A stretch of 64,000 bases of DNA from positions 620,001 through 684,000 of the forward strand of contig QAOA01003631.1 of assembly GCA_003255065.1 (NCBI GenBank). The letters are read 5' to 3'. The position numbers were made by a program, and so were the translations under genes. The notes below the pieces were generated by a model. The model saw only the letters and a program-made list of their open reading frames with translations, was not told the DNA's origin and did not search any database. The stretch is from Cercis canadensis (Eukaryota > Streptophyta > Magnoliopsida > Fabales > Fabaceae). Shown here piece after piece: positions 1-11,634 of this stretch (its first letter is position 1; every line of letters begins with the position of its first letter).

Positions 1-1690
1 GAAACGGTAAAATGTTACGAGGAAGAATCATGCTAATTGCTAGCTCTCTAGTTTATTGGGCCAAAGCATGTATACCTATATTAAAATGAAAGAGCAGAGC
101 AGAGTCGGTGTCGGTGTCGGTGTCGGCGGTTAATTAGAAAATAGTCTTCTAATTGGAAGCAGTCCCACCTCGGTACAAAAAGAATAAAGTTATTTGTAAA
201 TTAAATTTTTGTGAGTTAAATGATTATTTAGTCAAAGCTGTTAAATTGAACTTGAGAAAAAAAAAAATGTAAGGATAGCCGACAGCTCTATTCAATCAAA
301 ATCTCCCCTAAAATTTATACATATTTACACTGATACCAAATACAGAAATGCATAATCCCATCGCCGTAGATTCAACCTAGAAAATATCTCTTGCCAAACA
401 CTCCCAAGCGTAAACTTCTAGTGTTAAACAACATTCTTTGATAGTGCTATGAGCTAATATGTGACAATGGCAGTATTATTAATGTAGAATAAGAATTTCT
501 CGTGGAGAAATCAAAGTAGCATCAAAGAGATAAAGACAGAGAAGCGGTTGGTGTAGTGTTGTCGAATCAAGCTTCACGGGTGGGATACAGATTCTTTCGA
601 GTGAGTTATGCAGTCAACACTATCATTGATGGTATAATTGCTTTAATCATATATATTCCCAGACCCCCAGAGATTTCCCCAGAATCTGCTCCCAAATTCA
701 TACAGGGTCGTGGCACCTCTTTAGTCACTCCCTGCCTTTGGACACAAGTAAACAGCACCAAGCACTTAGGTTGTGTTTACATAGAATATTTTAAAAATTT
801 ATAATATATATAATTAAAATGTAATATTTTAAATGTTTAAATTTATAAAATATTTTATTTGTATTCTTTTTATTATAAAAATAATAATTTAGCTAAAAAA
901 ACAAAAAAAAAATACATTAAGTTAACTCGTATTCAAACTTAATATTAACAAATTCAGTGAGTTAACTCGCTATAAATTCAATAAGTCAATCTGCTGTCAT
1001 TATTAAAACATGTAGTAATCTCTTGTTTAGGAACTCTTATTTGCTTGACTTTAATTTTTTTATTTGCTTCTTAAGTTGCTAGAAGTTGACGAAGGATTCA
1101 TGTTATTTTAAAATGAGTTAAGCTTTAAGCTTCATAGAGAATTTTACCATTTTGTGTGTGTTTGGTGAAAGGAGGAATAAGAAATAAGAGTTGTTTGCAT
1201 CCGTGGTGGTGCTAGTGGACAGCAGTAGTGGTTGGATGAGTGCTAGGGAGAGGAGAGGTATTCGGGGTTACAGAGGGGTCGAGGAGGAGAAGGAGAAGGA
1301 GAGGGAGAAAGTGAATTTGAAATTTACTTAAATTTAAAATACATTATATTAAAACTTTAAAAGTCACTAAAAAAAAATACATTGAAATCTTAAAAATATT
1401 TTAAAATTTTACACAAATAAAATAATCTAAAGTTAACATTTTAAATATACTCAAAATTACACTTTTTAAATATCTCATCAAAACACACTCTTAGTTTATT
1501 TATTTTGACCCAAGTTATTGTGCAATCAAACAGTTTAAAGTTGTAATATGGCAGTTATCATGTACTAGTAGTTGGGACTTGGGTCCCATTAATCAACTTA
1601 TTAAACTATAAACCAAATTGAAAAAGTTACAATTTTGTCTGTGCCCTTTTGCTTATTCCATCTTTTCAACAAGCTTTAGATCAGATCCAT
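1..1690. other. intergenic, AT-rich, no gene seen
   Basis: No supported coding region. A short GTCGGT-type hexamer run lies near 104-127. Around 766-1494 two AT-rich blocks are roughly inverted copies of each other: the left block starts near a TTAGGTTGTGTTTAC motif and the right block ends in the complement of CTAAGAGTGTGTTTTG. This may be a decayed non-autonomous DNA transposon, but I could not define a target-site duplication. Short open frames here look random. Confidence 0.5.
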
Positions 1691-1695
1691 CTCAT

Positions 1696-1703
1696 TATAA
1701 AAA
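1696..1703 (+). promoter_or_regulatory. TATA box of the plantacyanin relic
   Basis: TATAAAAA lies 89 bases before the ATG at 1785, the usual distance for a plant core promoter with a short leader. The promoter appears to have outlived the coding region that it once served, so transcripts from here are possible even though the gene is broken. Confidence 0.55.
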
Positions 1704-1784
1704 GGCCAAGCCTCTTCCTTACAGTTGCAGACTACAAAAGCTTTTGATCACTTATTAGTTGTTAACTAAGCTCTACATTGAGAA

Positions 1785-2183
1785 ATGAGAATGGGTGAGG
1801 GAAGAGGCAGTGCAGCTCCAACTGTGGTCATCGCGGTTACGATACTAGTATGCCTTTTGGTTATTCTGTTTAGAGGTGGTGATGTGCAGAGTAAGTTAAT
1901 TTGTCTCTGCTTATATAACTGTGTTTAGTGTTTATTACATTTATGGAAGAAAGTAGGTATATAAGTTACGTTTTAATTAATTTACAGTTTTCAATTACGA
2001 TTGAACAAGCCACAACGTGGTTGCGGTGGTCAGAAATGGATAAAAGAGTTGAAGTGCCCTCCGAGTGGTGCCAAAGTGTTGAGATGAGGGAAGGATCAAA
2101 TAAGGGTAGCAAGAGGGCAGAACTAGTTTATATGCAACTATCCAGGCCACTGCCAATCTGGGATGAAATTAATTTGCCATCAA
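1785..2183 (+). pseudogene. plantacyanin (basic blue protein) pseudogene
   Basis: Relic of a phytocyanin, a small secreted type I copper protein of the plant cell wall. Exon 1 (1785-1890) still reads as a plantacyanin signal peptide: a GRGSA-like start, then the hydrophobic stretch TVVIAVTILVCLLVIL. A good donor (GTAAGT) follows at 1891 and an acceptor ends at 1987. Exon 2 begins with IFNYD, a stop, then SHNVVAV; after one frameshift near 2060 it reads PPSGAKVL, GKDQI, ARGQN, a stop, then FICNYPGHCQSGMK. These match the plantacyanin core in order, including the HNVV histidine and the Cys-Pro-Gly-His copper-ligand region. At least five in-frame stops and one frameshift break it, and the N-terminal part of the mature domain is missing. 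A different frame across 1928-2335 is open but is not the ancestral frame. Family call is firm; function is lost. Confidence 0.88.
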
Positions 2184-2335
2184 TACCGTCTGAGTCTGAT
2201 CCTCTACCTCAACTCACTCAACTTTCAAGTGACAATAAGTTAACGCCAATTTGGAGTATGATTATCTTTATGCCTAGTAATACCATTTTGAGGTACAACA
2301 TGTTAGTGATGAGTGGCTCTTGTATCCATCTATAA

Positions 2336-3086
2336 AGGTATATGTAATAATTATGTTAAAAGCTAGTGGGAGTGAGCTGGCTATAAAATTAGTTGGGATG
2401 TTCTGTTTATGTCGTCATTGTATTTGTGTGTGTTTGAGATCTATTAAGCAGAGTTAGTCCATCAATTCCAAACTCTTGTCTGTATCTGTATATGCTAAAT
2501 TGTAATACTTGTTGCCTATTGTTCAGTGTCTTGTGTTTATTTTTGTCTAAAATTATATTTTTAGGTTGTTCATTCTTGCATTTCTAAATTTTTATAATTG
2601 TATGTATGGTTGAATTTGACTATTTAAATTAAAACTTGTTTTCCATTAAAGCCGTGGTTATGAATATAAAAGTTGTATCAGTTGTTATCTTCGTTACTCC
2701 TCTCCCTCATAAGGCCAGATTGCTTGTATAAGCATCACTGGTCTCACGTGATTTTTTGTTTCTTTTAAATTTATATAAAATCTTACATAAATTTTTTTGG
2801 CTAGTGGATTTAAAAATTAAACAAATAGCATCACTTATGAGTCAGGATGATAACATAATATGTGATTATTAGATTTCGCTTTGATTTTAGGTTACACTGA
2901 CAACTATAATGATGAAGATTATTCTGCATGGCATCACATGAAAATGACAAAAATATTTACCATTATGTTCTAGGTTTACATCGGAATCAAACACAATTTC
3001 TCTACCTTAATTTAATCAAATTCCCTTAATATTGAGATCCGCTCAAGTGGCCATCTTTCGTTAATTCATAGTAAGTATTTGGTATA
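2336..3086. other. intergenic, no gene seen
   Basis: AT-rich sequence downstream of the plantacyanin relic. I see no coding frame with family similarity and no RNA gene. Confidence 0.5.
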
Positions 3087-3095
3087 TTGTCATTT

Positions 3096-3463
3096 GAGTA
3101 AAATCATTTTTTAGTCCTTGAAAAATGTAGCTATTGACAAATTTCTCCTCCAAAAAATTTCAGTGACAAATTATTCCTTGAATTATTATTTCGCTAACAA
3201 ATTAGTCCTCCAGTAGACAAGATCAGTGAAAAGAAAAGGAGGACTTTAATGAGAAAATGAGTGCTTAAACATAGCTAGGCAAGATCAATAAAAAAAATTT
3301 AAGAAAAAAATCTGTAAGGGTCCAGAACTTTTCTCATTAAAGTATCAGAGGACTAATTTGTCAGACAGAATAATAATTCAAAGACCAATTTGTCACTGAA
3401 AATTTTTGGAGGACGAATTTGGCAGTAGCTACATTTTTCAAGGACTAAAAAAGAGTTTTACTC
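3096..3463. mobile_element. MITE, GAGTAAAA termini, 9-bp TSD
   Basis: A 368-bp non-autonomous inverted-repeat element. The left end (GAGTAAAATCATTTTTTAGT) and the complement of the right end (GAGTAAAACTCTTTTTTAGT) match, and the similarity continues for about 110 bp into each arm. The flanks carry a perfect 9-bp direct repeat, TTGTCATTT, at 3087-3095 and 3464-3472. A 9-bp target duplication with long inverted repeats is typical of Mutator-like elements. It encodes no protein. A second, shorter member lies at 38451-38674. Confidence 0.85.
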
Positions 3464-3472
3464 TTGTCATTT

Positions 3473-5160
3473 TAACATAAGAATGCAAGACATTTGGTAG
3501 GACCATAATTAGTATATGAGATATACAATAAATATAAATTTTTTTGATGCTAATGTACTCAACACATACGAATATCTATATTAGATTGAAAAAATAATCT
3601 CACATACAAATTTTGGACTTGATGGCAAATAAAGTTGTGGCGGGTTAGTAATGAACATGTGGGTCAACTATTAACCAACCCAATACAAAAAAAAAAAAAA
3701 AAAAAAAAAACTTGTACAGTGAAACAGAAAAATAATCTCACAATTTGGGCCGAAATAATTTCACAGATGTATATATAAATACTAAATAGCTAATCTAATT
3801 GGGCTAAAGGAAAAATGTGGATACGCAATTGCCATTGGGTTTTGGTCCATGTAGACACTGTCTTGGATCATTCTATTTTCCAGTAAAAACCAATGGCAAT
3901 CCTATCTCTTTCCCTCCTTATTATTATTTCATTCTACTTCATGTTGACAGAAATTAAATTTAATCAAAATATTGAATGGAAGTTTTGTATATTAAACGTA
4001 GGTATAATTTGAAATTTTGTTACTTTATTGACCCCAAAATAAAAAATAAAAATTGCCACTCTCACATAGTAGTGATCTATAGAATCCAAATTACAATCAA
4101 CAGCACTATGTAAGTAAAAAGACCAATTAAGACTCAAGTAGAAGGAGATATAAAGCTAGTACATACAAATCATGTTTTTATTTTTTGGTTTAATGGTCAC
4201 ATGACTATATTCAAGTGATTTTAAATTTGGGTTAGTTTAAATAAAGTTATTACATTTTTATAACCAAGCTTAATCCTTGAAGTAATACAAATTATGCTTT
4301 AAATAAAAAATAATAAACTTAAAGTACATATTACAAATAAAAGAAAATAAGAATTTACATTGAATTGGGAGAAAATAAGAAATGGTCAATTGGGAGAAAT
4401 TTCTGAGAAGGAGAAAGAGCGTGTTGACTAGGCTCGATGGATCCAAGAGTGGGGAAAAGGACGCGCCCGCCCATTATAGTCTTCAATTTCAGACTCTTCT
4501 CGATCTCGACGTGAACGACCCGATGAATAGTTATGTAGAATCTTCGCCGTCCTTGGAGGATGCAACAAGGCATTTATTTATTCCCAAAAAGACCATCCAT
4601 TTTCAGTAAAAGTATCAATATGCCATTGTTAATTGAATGCTCATTAACACAAGCATTATTTCTATTACCATCCTATGCAACTAATTTAGCAGCAAAGTAA
4701 GTTTAGTTAGCGGACAATGGACTTAAGTGTGTTGTCATTCTTTTCTATTTTTAATCCTTAATAAAAAGTCCTTCATACAAAAAAGAGAAAATAATTTTAT
4801 ATTTTCATCTTTATCAAGAAAAATAATTCAATAGACTCTTGCCAAATATCAACTTGACTAGGTATTAACATTACTTGTGATATCTTTTGTCTGAGAAGTG
4901 GCAATTTTGTAAATGACGTCGACAAAATTGATCGTTAATTAATTCCGTGGAAAGAGTAAACTAGAATAATTATATATAGAAGAAATAAAAAATAATATAG
5001 TTAATCCTTCACCAAATAATCAAATAGAAAAAGAGAAAATTAATATGGTGAACCATATTCTTTTATTTTTTTTAATTATAAATAAATATTACCCTTTTTT
5101 TGTGACCAGAATAATAGACAATGACTTTCAACTAACATAGTTTATTTCAAAAGCAGGGAA
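3473..5160. other. intergenic; one unassigned open frame at 4382-4609
   Basis: Mostly AT-rich, with a poly(A) run near 3690-3710. The stretch 4380-4600 is clearly more GC-rich than its surroundings and has open frames on both strands (75 codons plus, 72 codons minus). I recognise no domain, and no partner exon is evident. It may be a fragment of an old gene or transposon; I do not call it a gene. Confidence 0.4.
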
Positions 5161-5167
5161 AGTTTGG

Positions 5168-5175
5168 TATATAAA
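5168..5175 (+). promoter_or_regulatory. TATA box of the membrane-protein gene
   Basis: TATATAAA stands 144 bases before the ATG at 5319. A CT-rich stretch typical of plant leaders (around 5238-5290) lies between them. Confidence 0.6.
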
Positions 5176-5318
5176 GAAGTCCAATCCGTTTAAATTTCCA
5201 TCGACCTTAGCACATTACAAATCTCTTGCCATTATAGTCTCCTCTCTTCTCTTCTCATAACCTTAACTCTCATCCTTCCCATCTCTTCAACCAAAATTTC
5301 ATCAAAGAAAAAGAAGCC

Positions 5319-6329
5319 ATGGACAGAGAACCAGAAGAGATGCACTTTCTTGGGCTCTTCGGTGTCTACAAAGAAGCATACAAGATCATTTTTTCATGGA
5401 GAAAAATCTTCACCCAGATTACCCTATCTCTAATCCTCCCTCTCTCCTTCATCTTCTTGTTCCACATAGAAGTCTCCAATGTCCTCTTTGGAAAAATTGA
5501 ATCCAACACAGAAGAAATAAGCAAAACCCCGGAGGGAACACCCCAATATGACAAGCTCTCTGACCTCTTGTCCTCAGAATGGACCAATTATTTGCTCTTT
5601 AAGCTTGCATACTTCACTTTCTTGCTCATCTTCTCCCTCCTCTCCACCTCCGCCGTAGTGTACACCATCGCTTCCATCTACACGGCCAGAGATGTCACTT
5701 TCAACAAGGTCATGAGCGTTGTCCCCAAGGTTTGGAAGAGGCTAATGGTCACTTTCTTGTGCGCCTTCGTTGCTTTTTTCGTTTACAATGTTATGTCAGC
5801 TGTTATGTCAGCGCTAGTTTTAGTCATATGGGCACTTACCATCGGGCTAAGAAATGGTGGCGTTGCAATTTTGGGGGTCATATTAATCGTATATTGTGTT
5901 GGGTTCTTGTACCTTACTATAGTTTGGCAATTGGCTAGTGTTGTGTCTGTGTTGGAAGAGTCTTATGGAGTTCTAGCCATGATGAAGAGCAAGGAATTGA
6001 TAAAGGGGAAGATGGGGTTGGCCACAATCATATTTTTGAAGCTCATCGTTTCGTTTTCCCTAGTACAGTTTTTGTTTATGACGCTGGTTGTGTATGGATG
6101 GAAGCTGGGCTCTGTGGAAAGAACAGCATATGGGATTATATGCTTCTTGCTCATCTCTAAGTTGTTCCTATTCGGCCTTGTTATCCAAACTGTGCTCTAT
6201 TTCGTTTGCAAGTCCCACCACCATGAGAATATTGACAAGTCTGCGTTATCGGATCACCTAGAAGTCTATCTTGGTGAGTATGCTCCATTGAAGACCAAAG
6301 ATGTTCAGCTAGAGCAATATCATGTTTGA
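5319..6329 (+). CDS. six-pass membrane protein, plant-specific family
   Basis: Single-exon gene of 336 codons. The start is the first ATG after a TATA box and CT-rich leader, in a good plant context (GCCATGG). The protein has a short soluble N-terminus with YKEAYKIIFSWRKIF, then about six hydrophobic segments near residues 34-52, 91-117, 143-170, 178-206, 234-259 and 268-297, and a hydrophilic tail with His and acidic residues ending near LEQYHV. There is no signal peptide and no catalytic motif. It resembles a lineage-expanded, usually intronless family of plant proteins annotated only as uncharacterised transmembrane proteins or, with little support, as polyadenylate-binding-protein-binding protein. 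The sequence supports an integral membrane location; substrate and function are unknown. Confidence 0.9.
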   Translation: MDREPEEMHFLGLFGVYKEAYKIIFSWRKIFTQITLSLILPLSFIFLFHIEVSNVLFGKIESNTEEISKTPEGTPQYDKLSDLLSSEWTNYLLFKLAYFTFLLIFSLLSTSAVVYTIASIYTARDVTFNKVMSVVPKVWKRLMVTFLCAFVAFFVYNVMSAVMSALVLVIWALTIGLRNGGVAILGVILIVYCVGFLYLTIVWQLASVVSVLEESYGVLAMMKSKELIKGKMGLATIIFLKLIVSFSLVQFLFMTLVVYGWKLGSVERTAYGIICFLLISKLFLFGLVIQTVLYFVCKSHHHENIDKSALSDHLEVYLGEYAPLKTKDVQLEQYHV

Positions 6330-7423
6330 TACATATAAATTATCTGAATTAAGATGTATCTGCCAAGGTTTCTTGGATTATATATATATATATATGCCAT
6401 ATGATCCTTGTGTAATATGAAATTAAGAGGTATATATATAACTAAGTTCCATGGACTATATATATCCATGTCAATTAATTGTACGTTTTTTTCACTGTTT
6501 TGGAATGAGAAGGACAATTGATTTCTATGGTTTATGAGCTATTACAATTTTTCCGTCCATGCACATCTCATTGAGACCAAAGATAAATTAATTAGGAATT
6601 GAGAGAGAAGAGGACGGAGACAATTGGGATAAGGCCTGTACATGGAGCAACTTGGTCAGGTGACAAGATAATGCATATTATATAAAAGTAATAAAAGATT
6701 CTGCATTGAATAAAACATAACCTGCATAGCAAGTCAACTGGCTTAGGCTTAGGCATTGGCATTTTACTAGTTGAGTATCGATCTCTATGCTATATAATAT
6801 ATATGCATGAGTACTCAGCGTGGCGTGCACAGAAGTGGAAGAAGAGACTTCTTCAGTTTGTTTAAAAGAAAAAAAGAAATCAGTGGGCGATGGAATATTG
6901 AAATGAATGGAGTAGCAGAAAATATGACGAAACTCTGAATAAAGGAAACAGAGAGGAAGAAAGGACCAAATCGAAGCACAATATGGTCCTTAATTAATAA
7001 CACCATTTCTTTAGTAGCAACATGTACCTAAATAGATGGGAAAAAGAAAATAAATATTTTAATAAAAAATAAAAATTAAAAGGAAAGATAAGTAATATGG
7101 CCCAAAAAAGAGAAAGAAAGGTGATTATTGTTACGTAGCATTAATATTAAGTGTTAAACGATGAATTTTGCATAATAAACGTGACACTATCTGATCTTTA
7201 CTTTATTTTATCTAAAATCACGTGTGAATTAACATAATTTCAATTTTCAATATATAAGTGACCTAAAATAATTATTCAAATTTAGGTAAAGGTCCTAAAT
7301 TTAAATTCTAACTAGTTGTGAATGTTCCTAGAAATAATTAATAGAAAATATTAATTCAATATTAAAAGCTTGTCCTAAATGCATATGTATGCATATTGAG
7401 GAAAAAAAAAAAAAAAAAGCTAC
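6330..7423. other. intergenic with AT microsatellite
   Basis: Downstream of the membrane-protein gene. A TA run lies near 6378-6394. No coding region was recognised; I looked for missing downstream YUCCA exons on the minus strand and saw none. Confidence 0.5.
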
Positions 7424-7650
7424 CGAGGTTCTAACAACAATGGAGTTGTTGACACCCCAATTGGAGAGATCATAGGCAATCTCCATTCCAGAATTACCAG
7501 AGCCAACAACCAAGACATTCTTGCCATACCATTCTCTTCCATTCAGATACCTACTACAATGCAAGTATTCTCCTTCAAAGCTATCAAGCCCTTTTAAGTT
7601 GGGAATGTAGCCTTCACTATTCTCACCGGCTGCAACCACTAGAAATGTTG
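7424..7650 (-). pseudogene. YUCCA flavin monooxygenase exon fragment
   Basis: About 75 codons on the minus strand read as the middle of a YUCCA (indole-3-pyruvate monooxygenase) protein, the family that makes the auxin indole-3-acetic acid. Visible are [28 protein letters not shown], and the NADPH-binding loop [20 protein letters not shown] followed by SIVVRTS. A splice-donor-like GT follows at 7423. The family's ATG motif is changed (VVATGEN to VVAAGEN). The N-terminal FAD-binding part and the C-terminal exons are absent nearby, and the sequence upstream has stops. It is a single stranded exon, hence a pseudogene fragment. It resembles the YUC10/11 branch, but I would not fix the member. Confidence 0.85.
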
Positions 7651-8302
7651 CAAGATAAACTTGGCTAGCAATAGAGCTCCTAGCTAGTTAAACGACTCAT
7701 CGTTTCTGGAATCCCTTCGTCGATTTTCATGTAAGTAAAGCCTGCGTTTTGAGAACAATCACGGAATCACCCCAGCATCATGTTTTACTTTTAACTAGAT
7801 TGTCAGGAACAAGAGTCAATGAGAAAAGATTTTCAAACTCAAGAAAAATTAGAAATTTAGATGTTTTAATTTTTAAATTCAAGTTTAATTCGTGGATGGG
7901 ATAAAATTTGTAGAAGAAAAAGACAATATTGTATGGTATGCATCCAATAAATTCTAAAATAGAGACCAGTCTTAACAATTAATTGGGACAATAATATGAT
8001 AAAGGTCTTCCCTTAAAGTACAAGCCCAAAAATTTACCTCGGGCCCAAGCCCAACAAGGTTCAGGCAGAAAAGCTCAATCGACTATCATGAACACCTAAA
8101 CTGACAGCAAGTCCATATCTCTCTTTCAGCCCAAAAACAAAACATTCTCTCTCTTTTTTATTAAACCGAGGAAATAATTTCGGTGGGAAAATAATAGAAA
8201 CTAGAAAGAGCCAGCGCAGCAAGCATGCGACTGACTTTTTAGTTTTTAGAACTTGCTTTGTCTTTCTGCAACCTTCTCTACTTCTCTTCACTTTTTTCGA
8301 TT

Positions 8303-8322
8303 CTTCTTCTTCTTCTTCTTCC
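8303..8322 (+). repeat. TTC microsatellite in the RABC leader
   Basis: A short TTC/TCT run sits about 115 bases before the RABC start codon, probably inside the 5' untranslated region. CT-rich leaders are common in plants. Confidence 0.5.
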
Positions 8323-8435
8323 CGTTTGATTCCAAAGAATAAAATTGAAGTCTCAGATCCGAAGCCATATCTGTAACAGGAAATTCAGCTAATCCCAAGT
8401 ATTCCAATTTCGGATTTGTGATTGTCGACGTTTTA

Positions 8436-11400
8436 ATGGAAGCTTCATCCTCCTCATCGAGTCAGGCTGAATTTGATTACTTGTTCAAGCTGCTTCTGAT
8501 TGGGGATTCAGGAGTTGGGAAAAGCACGCTACTCTTGAGCTTTACATCTGATACTTTCGAGGATCTTTCTCCCACAATCGGTGAGTTTGAATTCATGAAA
8601 CCGACACTGTTGTTTTCTTCTTCTTTGATTTTGTTGTGTTATTATATTGTGCTGAAAACCAGAGCCTTAGTTGCCTATGCCTGTTGTTTTTCAACTTTCT
8701 TCCTCAGTCCTTTTATATTTTATTTTTAATTGTTATATACTCTCGTTTTGCGTTTTAGCGGTAGAATGGAAAGTTTATGTTTTCTGACAAAGGTCCTTAT
8801 CAGTTTCCAAGTAAGTTCTCTCTTTTATCCTTCTAGCCTCTAGGTAGTGGTCTCTTCCATTAATAATTTTGCAGAAGATGTTCTCTCTTCTAGCGGGTGT
8901 TGAGAGAAATTAACTACTTAAGGAATCAGGGTAGTAATAAAAGCAGTATCTTATACCCAGTATTGAATTGGTGACAGTAATATAGAGGTAGTTTATGTCT
9001 TGAGCCTTGAGGTCTTTGATTGGAATGAGATGTGGTTAATGTCCTTCATATTCATCAACAATTATGAGAGGATGCTGATATTTTCCCTAGTTGGCGATCA
9101 TTTTTCTGTGTGTTAAACATTTACCTTTAATTAACATCTAATTTTGAAAGGATTTATCAGTTCTAGGAACATGTCATTGTGTGAACTTATCACTTATCAC
9201 TGTACATTCGTGCTCACTAGTAATGAACTTGGTAGAGACCAGCACATCATTTTTGGCAATACACAAACCAATTGTGACAAAATATGGCTAATGAGATAAG
9301 TCCTGATAAAATTTACAATATACTAAATCTGATAATATGTACCCTAATGGTTCAAACCTAAAATTAGGAGTTGGCAGTGTTGATTAATTGCCTTGTTGTC
9401 ATCTTGGAGTCGTGTTAATATTGATTCTTATATACACAATGCAGGTGTAGATTTCAAGGTTAAGTATGTTACAGTTGGTGGGAAAAAGTTGAAACTTGCA
9501 ATCTGGGACACAGGTAATGTTTGCATGTGCTGATAAAAAGTCACATGGAGCAAAGTGTTTCATTTTTATTACTTTTGGGGTTTTCCTAATTCTACCTTAC
9601 TTTTTCTTTACCTCCATTTCGTATTTTCTCTTTATGCAGCTGGACAGGAAAGGTTTAGAACACTCACTAGTTCATATTATAGAGGAGCTCAAGGAATAAT
9701 TATGGGTATGCTCCTTGACTCTCTCTACTTTTTTGCTATATTTCTTGGAAACTACCCCATGAAATGTGACATACACATCTTCAGAAATTGGTTGGACTTT
9801 GGCGACTTGTTTAGTTGTGACTCACATGTGTGGTGACTGCTTGTTTACTTATCACTTTTTTATTGTCTAAACATTGCACATTGGTGATTGAACTAGAATA
9901 TAGCTGATTCATTTTGTTTAAAAATAACAATTTACCTATTATGTTAGACCAGAATTTGAGGGGTTGCGATGTAGTAGCAAAATTGGAGGGAAGAAAACTC
10001 AAATATTGATGGTAGTAGTAGTTCTTTCCCCTCTTTCTAATGAAATGCTTTACTCGGAATGAAAAGGAGGACCAATACCATTTCTGGCACTCAATAAAAT
10101 GGGAGGGGGGAGCTTAGAGATGGGGATTGGGCTATAAATCCCATAAAAAGAATTATGCAAAGTTAGCATAAGTTGCTTTCCAGTCTTCCATGATGATTGC
10201 AGTGGGCCAATTCATACTGTTACAGTAAGCTTAATGCTTTTAATAACTTCTACACTCTTCAAAATGGATATGTGGAAAATTTGAGGAATGAATATTGATA
10301 ATTGCTCAGAGGGTAGCAGTTGCATCAGCCCATAATGTCATATCATCGATAGAGTGGCAATTAGATGCATCGTTAATGTGTTGTGATAGATGGACTTGTC
10401 ATATGGTTGCATTAATTTATTGTTGTTATTGTATCTCCTTCTTTGAATAATTTATTAGTATTGATTCTTAGACCGTTAATTTGGATAAAACAGTTTAATG
10501 ATGACTTGTTTAGCATCCTAAAATAATGGGATATTTAGAGGTGTTTTAACGGTGGCAATTCCATCTATTTTTCAGTTTTATACTGTAGACTTCACTAATG
10601 AGATCGAAATATGATACAGTATATGATGTAACACGGCGAGAAACCTTTACAAATCTATCTGATATATGGGCTAAAGAAATTGACCTATACTCAACAAATC
10701 AAGATTGCATCAAGATGCTTGTAGGCAACAAAGTTGATAAGGTATGTCATTAAGGAATTTGCATTTATATATTAATTCATCTTACCAAGTTGCAAGGGTT
10801 AGTTTTTATGCAATAATAATTTTCCATCTGATTTTGTTTCGACAAATGCCTCTCTTTGTGAGCTATGAAGGTTTCATGCACATTCTAATCATCTAACATT
10901 TCAGGAAAGTGAAAGGGTAGTCAGCAAAAAGGAAGGGGTAGACTTCGCGCGTGAATATGGATGTCTTTTTACTGAATGTAGTGCAAAAACCCGAGCAAAT
11001 GTCGAGCAGTGTTTTGAGGAGCTCGTTATGAAGGTATACATGCATACCGCACAAACACCCACACATCCACACTTATACCCACGAACTCACATCTTGCTTT
11101 CTTTTCTATAAAATGTTTCCTGAATGAACTTACTTTCAAGTAATGAAATGCGTTGGTAACTCAATTAAATTATGTCATGAAAGCCTTTTTTTTTTTCCTC
11201 TCCTAAGAAATTTTAGCAGCATAATTAGCAGTCAAATGTAGGATTTTCAAGTGGTAACATGGAAAAACGTCACATGGTGCATTTTTAGAAACCCAAAATT
11301 GTCCTAGCTGTAACAAGTTTAACTTCTCTGCCTACTGGCATCTGTTTGCTAGTGGGAATCCTTAATCTAATTGACAAGCCAAGATATATGCTGGACCGTC

Positions 11401-11634
11401 TTGTAACTAGAATTGTTGGGGATAAATTTTTTTACCTTCCCCTTCACATAGTCGAATACAAGTTCTAGGAACAAAAGTGGAATGGCTGATTCTAATATGG
11501 GTTCCGTTGTTGATCTGCAGATTTTGGAAACACCAAGCCTCTTGGCTGAGGGCTCATCTGGTGTGAAAAAGAACATCTTCAAGCAGAAACTCCCCCAATC
11601 CGATGCATCTAGTAGTGGCTGTTGCTCATGGTGA
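8436..11634 (+). CDS. RABC1: RABC/Rab18-type small GTPase
   Basis: Six exons: 8436-8580, 9445-9513, 9640-9705, 10620-10741, 10905-11033, 11521-11634, giving 214 aa; all introns are GT-AG. It is a membrane-traffic GTPase of the plant RABC (Rab18) class. All nucleotide-binding motifs are present: P-loop GDSGVGKS (residues 23-30), switch I threonine in SPTIGVDF, WDTAGQE (69-75), NKVD (130-133) and ECSAK (158-162). The Rab signature [23 protein letters not shown] is intact. The C-terminus ends in GCCSW, with a double cysteine for geranylgeranylation. The N-terminus has a serine-rich run after MEA. The sequence is closest to Arabidopsis RABC1 in what I recall ([38 protein letters not shown]). Nothing suggests a defect; it is likely functional on endomembranes or lipid droplets, as known for Rab18. 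Confidence 0.96.

Noticed and set aside
1928..2335. 135-codon open frame on the plus strand
   Set aside because: It has no family features; the plantacyanin motifs lie in the other two frames of the same DNA, so this frame is accidental.
4355..4609. Overlapping open frames on both strands in a GC-richer islet
   Set aside because: No recognisable domain on either strand; noted as a possible old fragment only.
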